A stretch of DNA of 64,000 bases, from the NCBI RefSeq assembly GCF_950295315.1, contig NC_080171.1, positions 112,350,093 through 112,414,092 on the forward strand, read 5' to 3'. The position numbers and the translations under genes were made by a program. Positions 21,291 through 32,447 of this stretch are shown here, piece by piece. The stretch is from Erinaceus europaeus. Taxonomy: Eukaryota; Chordata; Mammalia; Eulipotyphla; Erinaceidae. How positions within the stretch are numbered: position 1 is the first letter of the stretch; each line of letters opens with the position of its first letter. Under the pieces are notes generated by a model that saw nothing but the letters and a program-made list of their open reading frames with translations, did no database searches and was not told the DNA's origin.

Positions 21291-21809
21291 TGGCAACTGA
21301 GCTGTGGTATTATTCCCTTCATCCGTTCATCAAGTATGAGATGCCAGGGAACACATGTAGCATTAGAGGAAGACTGCTGCTGTAACACGCAGACCCAGCA
21401 GCCCTGGGGCTCAGAGATGGGGGCAGAGAGGACATGGCAAACAGAGACTCTCCTGACTTCTGTCAAATTGCTCCTCCAGGACTGCAGAGGTCTATTCTAG
21501 ATAAGTCCTCCTGAAGAAGAATTGTCCCAAAAAGAGGTCTGATGGGGGAAATGGACTCATTCAATATGGGCTCCAGAGTGTGAGGGAGACTTGAGCAACA
21601 ACTGGTCTCTGACTGGCTGTGTTGTGTTCTGCTTAAGGGAGAGTCATTTCTCATGACCTTTTTCTCCCCAAAAGCAAAGTGACAGGTTGCCCTGCCTTGC
21701 AGACAGTCCGATGGGAAGTCCCCAGTGTGCAAAGTAAATGCCACAAAGAAAAGCAGTGTGAAGAAGGAGGCAAAATGGCAGCAGCACCACCATGAGCTGA
21801 GAAACTCAC
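21291..21809. other. unique sequence, no gene seen
   Basis: No repeat recognised. The minus-strand frame 21744-21463 has no known motif. Confidence 0.4.
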
Positions 21810-21824
21810 TAAAGTACCCTTTGG

Positions 21825-22088
21825 GGAGTCCGGGCGTTAGCGCAGCGGCTTAAGCGCACGTGGTGCAAAGCGCAAGGACTGGTGTAAGGATCCCGTTAGA
21901 GCCCCCTGGCTCCCCACCTGCAGAGGGGTCGCTTCACAGGTGGTGAAGCAGGTCTGCAGGTGTCTGTCTTTCTCTCCCCCTCTCGGTCCTCCCCTCCTCT
22001 CTCCATTTCTCTCTGTCTTATCCAACAACAATAAAATGACAAGGGCAACAAAAGGGAAAATAAATAATAAAAAATAATTTAAAAATAA
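21825..22088 (+). mobile_element. group A tRNA-SINE with perfect 15-bp target duplication
   Basis: ggagtccgggcgttagcgc head to aataataa tail. taaagtaccctttgg at 21810-21824 and 22089-22103 is identical. Confidence 0.96.
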
Positions 22089-22381
22089 TAAAGTACCCTT
22101 TGGTTCTGGAATGGTGAGTGCCAAGATTAATGGTAAGTGGATCCAGGACCACCTTGTTACTCATTTAGGGAATAACAAACATTTCTGTCCACCTGAAAAC
22201 TCAGGAGGTGATTAGAATGGTAAAGCAAGTTTATTTGGAATCAAAGGATTGCAATTTGTGGTACATAGATTTAGGGAGAAAAATTAAAATGTAACACACT
22301 TCCCTCAAGAATCACAAGTCAAGAGATTTTTATGGGAGGAAAGGAGGAAGATGAACTAGTGGTTATAAAGTCAATTAATGG

Positions 22382-22610
22382 GGCTGGGTGCTGGTACATC
22401 TGTTTGAGTGCACATGTTATAATGCTCAGGGATCCAGGTTCAAGCCCACAGTCCCCACCTGCAGAGGGAAAGCTTTGCAAGTGGTGAAGCAGGGCTGCAG
22501 GGGTCTCTCTGTCTCTCTTTCTCTTTCTCTTTCTCTTTCTCTCTATCTCCCCCTTCCCTCTCTATTTTTGACTGTCTCTATCCAATAAATAAAGATAATA
22601 ATTTTTTTTT
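22382..22610 (+). mobile_element. group B tRNA-SINE
   Basis: ggctgggtgctggtacatc head, ggttcaagcccacag B box, (ctctttct)n body. gtcaattaatg and gttaattagtg flank it as an imperfect duplication. Confidence 0.88.
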
Positions 22611-22645
22611 AATTTGAAAGTTAATTAGTGTTAAGAAACCTAAGT

Positions 22646-22870
22646 TGGGGGACAGGTGGTGGTGCACCTGGTTGATCATACATTTTAAAAAAAACAAAGA
22701 CCCAGGTTCGAGCCCTCAGTCCCTACCTGCAGGGAGGAAGTTTTCCGAATAGTGAAGCAATGTTGCAGGTTTCTTTCTGCCTCTCTCGCTCTTTATTATC
22801 CCCTTCCTCTCTCAATTTCTGGTTGTCTCTATCCAATAAGTAAATAAATAAATATGACTGAAAAATTAAA
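22646..22870 (+). mobile_element. group B tRNA-SINE
   Basis: ggggacaggtggtggtgcacc head, ggttcgagccctcag B box, ctatccaataagtaaataaataaat tail. Confidence 0.9.
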
Positions 22871-22961
22871 TTTAAAAACAAAGGCTAAACTGTTCTTAGT
22901 TATAGACTGTATTTTCTGGTAAACATTCCTTAATAATTTATAATTTATTCTCATTCTCTCC

Positions 22962-22997
<36 letters not shown>

Positions 22998-23001
<4 letters not shown>

Positions 23002-23246
23002 ACAGGGTTATTACTGGGGCTCAATTCCACTGCTTCTATGGCCATTTTTTCAATTTGTTTTTATAGGGCAGAGAGAAATTGAGAGGGACAGGGAAGACAG
23101 AGATGGAGAGAGACAGACACCTGCGGACCTGCTTCACCACTTGTGAAGTGAAGGTGGGGAGCTGAGGGCTCAAACCAGTATCCTTGCATGGGTCCATATG
23201 CTTCATACTATGTGCACTTAACCCAATGCACCACAGCCTGGCCCTC
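22998..23246 (-). mobile_element. long group A-type SINE, minus strand
   Basis: agggttattactggggctc hairpin-module complement, tatagggcagagagaaattg, cacctgcggacctgcttcacc, ttaacccaatgcaccac head complement. A (CT)n run precedes it at 22955-22998. Confidence 0.85.
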
Positions 23247-23446
23247 CTCATTTAAACTGTTTGTTTGTTTTTAATGGTTTCTTAAAACAATTGTTTTTGG
23301 ACCAGTATAAAGTTCTTTATAAAGCAAGATGGGAATGTGATTTATCCATAAGGATACCCTAACTCCACAGATATTAGCTTATCACAAATCACTGCTGTAA
23401 ACAGCATTAAAAAAAATAGCATGCTTTATTTAAAAAGCATCTTCTG

Positions 23447-23768
23447 GGGCTGGGCAATAGCGCAGCAGGTTAAGCACACATGGCACAAAGGACAAAGACC
23501 GGCTTAAGGATCTGGGTTCCAGCCCCTGGCTCCCCACATGCAGGAGGGTGGCTTCACAAGTGGTGAAGCAGGTTTGCAGGTGTCTTTCTCTCTCCCTCTC
23601 TGTCTCCCCTCCTCTCTTGATTTCTCTCTGTCCTATCCAACAACAACAACATCAGTGGCAACAATAACAATGACGCCAACAACAAGGGCAACAAAATGGG
23701 GAAAAAAAATGGCCGCCAGGAGCAGTGGGTTTGTGCGCAGGCACTGAGCCCTGGAAGCAAAAAAACAT
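23447..23768 (+). mobile_element. group A tRNA-SINE, long form with hairpin module
   Basis: ggggctgggcaatagcgc head, CT body, (caa)n tail, then the ccgccaggagcagtggg ... ctgagccctgg module and A-rich end. Confidence 0.92.
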
Positions 23769-24246
23769 CTCCTACACACCCTTACCACTTTTGTTCAGTA
23801 CTGGAGGTTGTACCTGTTTCCTGGGGCTGCTATGGCCAATTTTTCACATACTTGGTGTTTTCAAGTCACGTGTAATTATTATCTTGCATTTCTGTAGTGT
23901 AGACATAGGATCCTAATCTCAGAGAGCTAACATCAAGCCTGGGCAGGGCTGCTTCCTTCTGGAGGTGCCCGGGGAAGCAATATCTGTCTCCATGCCTTGC
24001 CCAGTCTCTAGAAACTGCCCATATTGTAAGACAGAGAGCACCTTCCTTGATCTTCAAAGCCAGTAAAGGCAGTGGGGTCTTTCCACACCCACCACTCTCA
24101 CTTCCTGTTGAACAGCATTTACAAGAAATCAGCATAATCTCTTCAAGTCAGGTGACTAGAGGTCTTCATTCCATGCACAGTCTTGTAATCCTTTGTATGC
24201 CGGGTAGCTCACTCATGGATTCAAGTATTAAAACATGAACATCTTT

Positions 24247-24474
24247 CCCGGTTCGAACGCCGGCTCCCCACCTGCAAGGGAGTCACTTCACAGGCGGTGA
24301 AGCAGGTCTGCAGGTGTCTGTCTTTCTCTCCTCCTCTCTGTCTTCCCCTCCTCTCTCCATTTCTCTCTGTCCTATCCAACAACGACAACAACAATAATAA
24401 CTACAACAATAAAACAACAAGGGCAACAAAAGGGAATAAATAAATAAGTATTTTAAAAAATGTAAAAAAAAAAC
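24247..24474 (+). mobile_element. 5'-truncated group A SINE with perfect 17-bp target duplication
   Basis: The element starts inside the B box (cccggttcgaacgccgg), so the A box is missing. aaaacatgaacatcttt at 24230-24246 and 24475-24491 is identical. A truncated SINE start fixed exactly by its duplication shows incomplete reverse transcription. Confidence 0.96.
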
Positions 24475-24585
24475 AAAACATGAACATCTTTGAGGAAGAT
24501 AGGAGTACATTATTCTGTCTACCAGAGAAGGCCTTGTGAGAAAAAATAAAGACATTTGGAAATGAAGCTATTAAACCAGCTTAAG

Positions 24586-24815
24586 GGGCAGAGAGCTAAT
24601 TCGCTGGGTAGGGTGTCTGCATTGCCAAGTGCACAACTCGGGTTGAGTCCCCACACTACACGGGAGGTTACAGGAACTGAGGAAACTTCAGTACTGTGGT
24701 CTGTGGTCTGTGGTCGGTCTCTCTCTCTCTCTCTCATTGTGTCTAAATGAAAAGTGTAACCTAGAGCAGCGAAAGCATGCATGTATAAGGCTCTGGTTTC
24801 ACAAATAAAGAAACT
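24586..24815 (+). mobile_element. group E tRNA-type SINE
   Basis: ggcagagagctaattcgctggg, ggttgagtccccacac B-box-like, ggaaacttcagtactgtggtc, (tc)n, then aaagtgtaacctagagcagcg. Shares order with 36786 and 3715. Confidence 0.65.
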
Positions 24816-25540
24816 CACTTTACTAAATCACAAAAACAGGGTGTTAAAGAAATGTAGAAAATCAATCAAAAAGATGCCAGGATAATAAGTTTAACAAAAT
24901 CAGAGGCCAGAAAGGTCACCATTTAAAACCCTTCATAGTTTGCACACTAGTATAACACAAACACAAGGGATTTTTATCAGCTGAGGGCTGGGATGGAGAT
25001 TGAGTTAGATTTACAAATAGCCAGTGACTTAATCTAGCTTGTCATGGAGCAAAGCTTCCACACAAACCCAAAGATGTGTTTGGGGAGGTTGAGGGCTGGG
25101 GAGCAGATCTGGATAGAGGAACAAGCTCAGAGAGGCATGAGCATTCTGCACCCCTCCTTTCCCCATGTCTGAGTCATGCCTTTCAACAATAAGTCAGGAG
25201 TCTAGCAGGTCAGATCTTTCCCTGAGTTCTGTGAGCTGTTAATCAAACAAGTTAATCTTCTGTGAGCAAGTTAATCAAACCCAATGAGGGGGTTTGTGAA
25301 CCTTGAATCTAGAACTAGGACTCAGAAATGCAGGTGACACTATCTTCCCAGACAATACCTTTGGTCCACCTGCATATTAGCTAAAAGGTTCAGGCAAAAA
25401 TTACTGGAGTCATGGGCCCCTTGGAACATACCTCAAATAGACTTCCTAGCTTCTTCCCACACAAACACCTCTGGCTTCATTTCCTCTATTCCTACCCTTG
25501 CATTCCTATTTATTGAACAGTTTGTCCAGCTTTATATCTT
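24816..25540. other. unique sequence, no gene seen
   Basis: No repeat recognised. No ORF of note. Confidence 0.4.
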
Positions 25541-25542
25541 AC

Positions 25543-25905
25543 CACCTTTCGGCCACCAAGTTGCAAATGCTACCTTGATACCATCCTGACCTCCCTGGGT
25601 AGACAACCTCACCAATGTGTCCTGGAACCTCCCCTCTCCAGAGTCCTGCCTCTCTAGAGAAAGACAGAAATAGGCTGGGGGTATGGATACCAACGCCCAG
25701 GTCCAGCTGAGAAGCAATTACAGAAGTCAGACCTTCCACCTTCTGCACCCCATAAAGAATTTTGGTCCGTACTCCCAGAGGGACAAAGAATAGGGAAGCT
25801 TCCAATGAAGAGGGTGGGACACAGAACTCTGGTGGGGAACTGTGTAGAATTGTACCCCTTGTTATCTTACAATCTTGTTCATCATCATTAAATCATTAAC
25901 AACAT
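25543..25905 (+). mobile_element. V retroposon copy, sense
   Basis: ttcggccaccaagttgcaaatg through cctgggtagacaacctcacc, attacagaagtcagacc, ccttctgcaccccataaaga, gtccgtactcccagag to the end cattaaatcattaac. Good match in order to 18440. Confidence 0.85.
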
Positions 25906-26249
25906 TTTTTAAAATGCAGGTGACTGCCTAGACTTGGGACCAGCACCTGGAATTGAGACAGAGATGGGGGAAAGGACAGTCTTGTAGGACTGAGCCCTTA
26001 ACCTGGGGAGCTCATGCTACTTCTAGTTAGAGAGTGTCATAATTGAGATGAATTGTAGGACACCCAGCTGGTGTCTGAGAACTGGTCTTTGGGGAAATTC
26101 CCCCATGAACACCAGAATTAGAGTCGGTCAGAATCATTAACCAGAAATCTGCCATCATCAGTCAAGACCAGTTGGATCTACTTCTGAACCTACTGTTTTT
26201 GTTCTATTGATTCTAGACCCTACAGCACATTGTCTTATAAAGTTTTCCC

Positions 26250-26344
26250 TCTACCGTGCCCCCATGTAGGACTCAAGAATTCAAACCTGGGTTTTTGCAC
26301 ATGGTATTGTGTGCTTTTACTTGGATGAGATATGTCCCAGCCCC
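26250..26344 (-). mobile_element. SINE head fragment, minus strand
   Basis: attcaaacctgggtttttgcac and tggatgagatatgtcccagcccc resemble a diverged tRNA-SINE head complement. Confidence 0.5.
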
Positions 26345-26459
26345 TAAAGTATCATATTTTCAATAAATTTTGCTGAAATTACCGCTATCCTTGTAAAAAA
26401 AATTAAGCTCAAGCCCTACCTCACAATTATAGAAAAGCTAGTTATAAAAGTGAAAAATA

Positions 26460-26742
26460 GGGAGTCGGGCAGTAGCGCAGCGAGTTAAGCGCATATGGCG
26501 CAAAGCGCAAGGACCAGCTTAAGGATCCGACTCTGGTTCGAGCCCCCGGCTCCCCACCTGCAGGGGAGTCGCTTCACAGGCAGTGAAGCAGGTCTGCAGG
26601 TGTCTTTCTCTCCCCCTCTCTGTCTTCCCCTCCTCTCTCCATTTCTCTCTGTCCTATCTAACAATGACAACAATAACTACAACAACAATAAATAAAAACA
26701 AGGGCAACAAAAGGGAAAATAAATAAATAAATATAATTTTTA
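26460..26742 (+). mobile_element. group A tRNA-SINE
   Basis: gggagtcgggcagtagcgc head, CT body, (caa)n and aataaataaataaat tail. Confidence 0.94.
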
Positions 26743-26756
26743 AAAAGCTAAAAATA

Positions 26757-26942
26757 GGGTGGGGTAGATAACATAATGGTTATGCAAACAGACTCTCATG
26801 CCTGAGGCTCCTAAATCCCAGGTTCAATCCCCCGCACCGCCATAAGCCAGAGCTGAGCAGTGCTCTGGTATTTCTCTGTGCCTCTCTTTCTCTGCATCTC
26901 TCTCAAAAATAAAATTAATTTTAAAAAATTATAAAAGAAAAT
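26757..26942 (+). mobile_element. group C tRNA-SINE with perfect 14-bp target duplication
   Basis: gggtggggtagataacataat head, ggttcaatcccccgc B box, gccagagctgagcagtgctctgg, CT-rich end and A-rich tail. aaaagctaaaaata at 26743-26756 and 26943-26956. It landed in the tail of the adjacent group A copy. Confidence 0.95.
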
Positions 26943-27079
26943 AAAAGCTAAAAATATGAAACTTTTTAACTTTCTAATCTAACTTGGTTTTGTTTAATTT
27001 TCCACTTTCTAATTTTCTATTCTTAAATGTTATTAATGAAATAAATCATGAAACTGTTTTCTGTGCCTAATTCATTAAA

Positions 27080-27265
27080 ATTGTTATTTATTTGATAAGG
27101 CACAGAGAAATTGAGAGGGGCAGGGGAGACAGAGAGGGAGAGAGGAAGAGAGACACTTGCAGGCCTGTTTCAACACTTGTGAAACTTGCCCCCTGCAGGT
27201 GGGGACTGAAGGCTTAAACCGCGGTCTTTGCACATGGTGGTCTGTGTAAAACTGCGTGAGCCAAA
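27080..27265 (-). mobile_element. group B tRNA-SINE, minus strand
   Basis: atttatttgataaggcacagag, cccctgcaggtggggactg, ggtctttgcacatgg. The head end is diverged. Confidence 0.82.
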
Positions 27266-27275
27266 CAGAAAACTT

Positions 27276-27556
27276 TTTTTTAATTAATATTTATTTATTC
27301 CCTTTTGTTGCCCTTGTTGTTTTATTGTTGTAAACTATTATTGTGGTTCTTACTGATGTCGTCACTGTTGGACAGGACAGAGAGAGATGGAGAGGGGAGG
27401 TGAAGACAGAGAGGGGGAGAGAAAGACAGACACCTGCAGACCTGCTTCACCGCCTGTGAAGCGACCCCACTCGGGGGCTCGAACCAGGATTCTTACGCCG
27501 GTCCTTGTGCTTTGCACCACGTGCGCTTAATCCGCTGCGCTACCGCCCGACTCCCC
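27276..27556 (-). mobile_element. group A tRNA-SINE, minus strand
   Basis: Tail complement cccttttgttgcccttgttg, purine body, head complement gcgctaccgcccgactcccc. Near consensus. Confidence 0.94.
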
Positions 27557-27705
27557 AGAGAGGAAACTTTTAAGAGGAAAACAGAGGAGAAAAGTTTGGT
27601 GACCTGGAGCAGGCAAAGATTTCTTAAACATGATTGCCAAAGTATGAACCACGTATCCTAAAAATGATGCCATTGCATTTCACCAAGATTAAGAACATTT
27701 GCTTT

Positions 27706-27981
27706 GAGTTGAGCAGTAGTGCAGCGGGTTAAGCGCAGGGGGCTCAAAGCGCAACGACCGGTGTAAAGATCCTGGTTCAAGCCCCCAGCTCCCCACCTGC
27801 AGGGGAGTCGCTTCACAGGCAGTGAAGCAGGTCTGCAGGTGTCTATCTTTCTCTCCCTCTCTCTGTCTTCCCCTCCTCTTTCCATTTCTCTCTGTCCTAT
27901 CCAACAACGACATCAATAATAACTACAACAATAAAACAACAAGGGCAACAAAAGGAAATTAAATAAATATTTTTAAAAGAG
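27706..27981 (+). mobile_element. group A tRNA-SINE with 10-bp target duplication
   Basis: gagttgagcagtagtgcagcgg head to atttttaaaag tail. catttgcttt at 27696-27705 and 27982-27991. Confidence 0.94.
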
Positions 27982-28381
27982 CATTTGCTTTTTAAAAGAC
28001 ACTATTAAAATTAGACTTAATGAAAAAGCAAGCTATATGCTGAAAAGAACTGTAAAATATATAAAACCTGCGTACTTAATCTAGCAGAACCACTGCAGCT
28101 CTACAATATGAAGATAACCTGATTTTCAGAAAGAGCAAGAGTTTGAACAGGGAGTCACAAAAAAAAAAAAAAGATAGAAGATACATTACATACCAAGAAG
28201 CACCTGCTCACCCTCCTTAAGCGTTAGGGAAATTCAAATAAAACCACCAATAAATATAACTACATGCCCACCAGAATTGAGAAGACTGATAATAACAGGT
28301 GTTAGTGATGACGTGGAGAGTGAAACTCTCACCCTCAGCTGGTGGGGGATAGAAAAGGGTTCAGTTTAGAAAAGCACTTTC

Positions 28382-28470
28382 GGTCTGGTGGGAATTGTGT
28401 GAAGTTGTACCCCTCTTACCCTATGGTTTTGATGTTTCTTTTTTATAAATAAAAAATTAAAGAAAAGAAA
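28382..28470 (+). mobile_element. short 5'-truncated V retroposon with perfect 14-bp target duplication
   Basis: Only the last ~89 bp of V is present: ggtctggtgggaattgtgtg, gttgtacccctcttaccc, ttttataaataaa and an A-rich tail. agaaaagcactttc at 28368-28381 and 28471-28484 is identical. This copy shows that V moves by target-primed retroposition. Confidence 0.92.
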
Positions 28471-28498
28471 AGAAAAGCACTTTCAAAAGTAGCATCTT

Positions 28499-28790
28499 TT
28501 TTTAATATTTATTTATTTTTCCCTTTTTGTTGTCCTTGTTTTTTTATTGTTGTAGTTAATATTGTTGTTGTTACTGATGTTGTTGTTGTTGGATAGGACA
28601 GAGAGAAATGGAGAGAGGAGGGGAAGACAGAGAGGGGGAGAGAAAGACAGACACCTGCAGACCTGCTTCACCGCTCGTGAAGCGACTCCCCTGCAGGTGG
28701 GGAGCCGGGGGCTTGAACCGGGATCCTTATGCCAGTCCTTGCGCTTTGTGCCACCTGTGCTTAGCCCGCTGTGCTACCGCCCGACTCCCC
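28499..28790 (-). mobile_element. group A tRNA-SINE, minus strand, perfect 14-bp target duplication
   Basis: Tail complement ccctttttgttgtccttg to head complement ctaccgcccgactcccc. aaaagtagcatctt at 28485-28498 and 28791-28804. Its left duplication abuts the V duplication, so two insertions share one neighbourhood. Confidence 0.96.
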
Positions 28791-29299
28791 AAAAGTAGCA
28801 TCTTATAAAATTAAATATATGCTAATCTCCTGACTCAGCAGCTCCACTACTATGCATTTACTCAGAGACGATATACATATATATGTTTGTAACGGTTTTA
28901 TTCATAATATCTACAAATTATCAACTACCCAAATGTGAACTGATCAATGAGCAAACAAATCATGGCCCATCTAAACAAGGGAACCCTATTTCCCAAAAGA
29001 AACGAACAAGTTACTCTACTCCTTTCACAATGTGTATGGATCCTAAAAGCATAATGTAACAGAAGAGAAAGAGGTTGGCGGGTGACACACTGCAGGATGC
29101 CATGTACAGGAAGTGCAGAAAAGGAAATCCAAGTGACTAAAGCAGTGGTTTCCAGGAGAGAGCCACGCCCACAGCGATGTGTGGAGAACCTTGTCTGCGT
29201 GAGAGGAATATTCTAGTACAGTTGTAGCGTGGTTACAAAACCCGCACGTATTCATTAGAACTCTGGATTGTCTGCTTTGATTTTTTTTTTTTTTTTTGC

Positions 29300-29543
29300 T
29301 TTAAACTTTGATTACGTACACATCCAACCGACACACACACACATACACTTGACAAAGAGACGGAAGGAAGCTTGTGAAAGAACAGCAGGCACAGAAACAT
29401 GCAGCTTTTCTGCCTGAGGCTCTCTGCTGCATCTCCCACCCTCCGTGTACCTGAGCAGTGCTGTGTCTTCTCACCGATCTCTCTGCCACCTCCGCCTCCT
29501 GTGAAACTCTCTCCTGTGCAATCTTTAAAAAAAAAAAAAAAAA
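29300..29543 (+). other. unclassified polyadenylated retrosequence
   Basis: Begins after T17 at 29281-29297 and ends in A17 at 29527. The middle (gcctgaggctctctgctgc, cctgagcagtgctgtgtc) loosely resembles a group C SINE. Uncertain. Confidence 0.35.
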
Positions 29544-29727
29544 GCATTTTCAAAGGTATCTTCTTAATTTATGTCACTTTGGAGAATGTTGAAAGGCGGA
29601 CAGTAGTTTGAGAATCATGCCAAATTAAAAAGGTTTAAACCGGAACAATGAATCAGACATTTAATGCTCTGAATTGGAAAAAAGTGGGGGCGCAGCACCA
29701 TCTAGTGGTCCAATAGTGCATTAACTT

Positions 29728-29955
29728 TTTTGTTTAATTTTTACTGGGGAGATTAGTGGTTTGCAGCAAATTGAATTGATGGTACATGTGTAAAATTTCT
29801 CAGTTTTCTGCAAAACACTTTTATCCCCAGCCTAGGTATTCCTCCACGATCATACATGAGGGTCCAAAAGCCCAGCACCACCACCACCTATACCTCCACC
29901 ACTACCTTTACTTTTCGGTGCAATACATCAAACCCATAACCAACTGAAAGATTCA
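29728..29955 (-). mobile_element. L1-like 3' end, antisense, diverged
   Basis: actggggagattagtggttt, acatgtgtaaaatttctcagttttc, tgcaatacatcaaaccc follow the antisense L1 3' end (compare 4510 and 35830). Confidence 0.65.
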
Positions 29956-30045
29956 AGGTTGAGTAATAAAGTTTCACTTTGGAAGTTTCTGTTTTCAAAA
30001 GAAGAAAACTATCAAAATGCACTGAATGAGGTACAGAAATGTTTA

Positions 30046-30050
30046 CATAG

Positions 30051-30089
<39 letters not shown>

Positions 30090-30147
30090 GAAGAGAGAGA
30101 AAGAAAGAAAGAAAGAAAGGAGAAAGAAAGAGAGAGAGAGAAAAGAA
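30046..30147 (+). repeat. (GAAA)n microsatellite
   Basis: Interrupted GAAA/GAGA run of about 100 bp. Confidence 0.9.
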
Positions 30148-30148
30148 G

Positions 30149-30424
30149 GGAGTGGGCCAGGCTGTGGCCCACCCAGTTAAGCATACATATCACCATGCTT
30201 AAGGACGCAGGTTCAAGCTCCCACTCCCCACCCACAAGGGGAACGCTTCATGAGCGGTGAAGCATGCCTGCAGGTGTCTATCTTTCTCTCTCCCTATCTC
30301 CCCTCCCACTCAATTTTTCTCCTGTCAAATAAAAATTGGAAGGAAAAAAAGTGGGAACAATGGATTCATAGTGCAGGCACTGAGCTCCAGCAATAACCCT
30401 GGAGGCCAAAAAAAAAAAAAAAAA
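30149..30424 (+). mobile_element. group B tRNA-SINE with 3' hairpin module
   Basis: gtgggccaggctgtggccc head, ggttcaagctcccac B box, then the ggattcatagtgcaggcac module ending ccctggaggcc and A18. Confidence 0.9.
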
Positions 30425-31795
30425 CAGTTAACGAGGCTGGGATTGTTGTGCAAATTTAATTTTGTGACTTCTCCATTGCTAGGCTTCTTGTAATTTAGTT
30501 ATTCTCTTATTCCTGGTACGGAGAAGGAAACACTCACACAAAGGAAGATTTTTGCTCACAAAAAAATAATTGTTTCTTAGAAAAGGCATCTTCCTTTCTG
30601 TTTTCTGAGCTTCTCCTAAGTCTGTAGCTCCTGAAAACTAATCATCCCAGAATAATTAGCTTGCTAATGAGGCACATTACAGGATGGACTACTTCTCTCC
30701 CCTCCACCTGTTTCCAGGGCAGCTACTTCCTTCGCCACCACCTGAGCACATGTGCATGTGTTTCCTGGCCCTGTGTGCATCTAGCCTTTTCTGTGTCACG
30801 CTGTAGTAATGGACCCACCTCTCCAATTACTGGGCAGGAGGAGCAGTTTTCTCTGGGCGTTAGCCACTTCTTATCGGTCTCTTGTCCAACACCGAAGATA
30901 TGGCAACTGTCATTTCCCTTTCAGTCCCTCTGTCCTAGAGAGTTATCTCTTTCTTCCATCCCTTCATAGGGGGAAAAAAAACAGAAGTAAAAGTAGATCC
31001 ATCCTTTTATGTTCACATTGTGGGTCATTTGTAATGTCTTGTCATGCAATAATTTGTTCTTTATAAAATGAAAATACATACTTGTTAATTGCAAGGGAGA
31101 AAATGACTTAATTTTGTTGTTAGTGATTCAAATATTAATATGAGGATGTCAGCATTTGTAAATATTACTCAGATGTGTCATTTTAAGGGAAAGTAAAAAG
31201 GTTGTTAAGTTAGAATGAACAGTGGTGAAGTTCCTCACTGAAGTAAAGACGATTTGTAATCCTCAGTGTGAAAACACATAAAAACATAAATAAGTCGCAT
31301 GCAATAAAGCACTGGAGAAAAAAGTTTATCAAATGACATTCACAAATAAAATGACTGTTTCAAAAACACATTACAACTTTTAAACCTTACTGTGTGGTTA
31401 AAAAATATTTTGACTTTGCCAGGATAAACAGACAATAGACAACAATATTGATGTGGGCACATCATTATAATCTCAATTTATGGAATCAACTTGTTATAGA
31501 ACATTGACCTGGCTGAATTAAGAAGACCATTTTGGCAAAGAAGATAAAACAGTAAAATTTAAATTTTAACCAATAAAGTTTCAATCTCTTAGCATAAAAT
31601 TACTTTTAATAATGTAGCTAAAATGTAAAATTCTAGAAGTTCATGGTAAATTAGTCTTTGTAGGTTACAGCAATACATCAGACTTTATTGTCAATGATCA
31701 TAAAACACAAACTCAATGAGAACTGCTTCCACCTCTGTCAGTTCTCTCCAGGTCCTGCAATGTGGAATTGCAGGGGAAAATACCAGCCAGAAGTT
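30425..31795. other. 1.4-kb repeat-free AT-rich block, no gene seen
   Basis: No transposon is recognised, although surrounding sequence is dense in them. No convincing ORF: the plus-strand frames 30661-30969 and 30809-31066 have no domain. A candidate for conserved non-coding sequence, by position and repeat exclusion only. Confidence 0.45.
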
Positions 31796-31920
31796 AGAAA
31801 ACAAAATAGAAGCTCTTAAATTTGATTAGTTGCACTGGTTTATTTTTGTCTTGGTCTTCCTTGCAATTGGATTTGTGTCATTAAAGATGCCTCTAAAATT
31901 TAGATGGAAAAGGGTTCTGC

Positions 31921-32071
31921 TGGGCGGGGTAGATAGCATAACAGTTATGCAAAGAGACTCTCATGCCTGAGGCTCCAAAGGCCCAGGTTCAATCCCCCAC
32001 ACTGCCATAAACCAGAGCTGATCAGTGCTCTGGTTAAAAATAAATAAATAAAAGCAAAAGAAAGGAAAGAG
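31921..32071 (+). mobile_element. group C SINE nested in L1, 11-bp target duplication
   Basis: ggcggggtagatagcataac head, ggttcaatcccccac B box, agagctgatcagtgctctgg, ataaataaataaa tail. aagggttctgc at 31910-31920 and 32072-32082. Confidence 0.94.
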
Positions 32072-32120
32072 AAGGGTTCTGCCAGTATATTCCTTTAAGT
32101 ACTTAATAGTTTTTGGTCTA

Positions 32121-32447
32121 CCCCACCCCACTAGGGGAAGAGAGAGGCAGGCTGGGAGTATAGACCGACCTGTCAACACCCATGTTCAGCAGAGAAGCAA
32201 TTACAGAAGCCAGACCTCCCACCTTCTGCACCCCATAATGACCCTGGGTCCATTCTCCTAGAGGGATAAAGAATAGGAAAGCGATCAGGGGAAGGGATGA
32301 GGTACGGAGTTCTGGTGGTGGGAATTATGTGGAGTTGTACCCCTCTTATCCTATGGTTTTGTCAGTGTTCCCTTTTTATAAATAACATAAAATAAAATAA
32401 AATAAAATAAACAATAAAACACCAAGGGCAACAAAAGGAGAGAAAAA
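32121..32447 (+). mobile_element. V retroposon nested in L1, 13-bp target duplication
   Basis: ccccaccccactaggggaag, attacagaagccagacc, ccttctgcaccccataatg, tggtggtgggaattatgtgg, gttgtacccctcttatcc, tttttataaataac and A/T tail. agtttttggtcta (32108-32120) and agtttctggtcta (32448-32460) differ at one base. Confidence 0.9.

Larger units (their letters stand above)
28190..29290 (+). mobile_element. ancient L1M 3' region, sense, interrupted by V and SINE insertions
   Basis: gggaaattcaaataaaacc and gaattgagaagactgataat lie before the interruptions. After 28805 come ctgactcagcagctccac, tgtttgtaacggttttattcataat, aatgtgaactgatcaatgagc, ctaaaagcataatg, agcagtggtttccagg and tagcgtggttaca. The order matches the L1M ORF2-end/3' UTR. 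Old and diverged. Confidence 0.8.

Noticed and set aside
21131..21385. Glu/Lys-rich ORF
   Set aside because: Lies in a GAA/GGA tract. No start context or domain.
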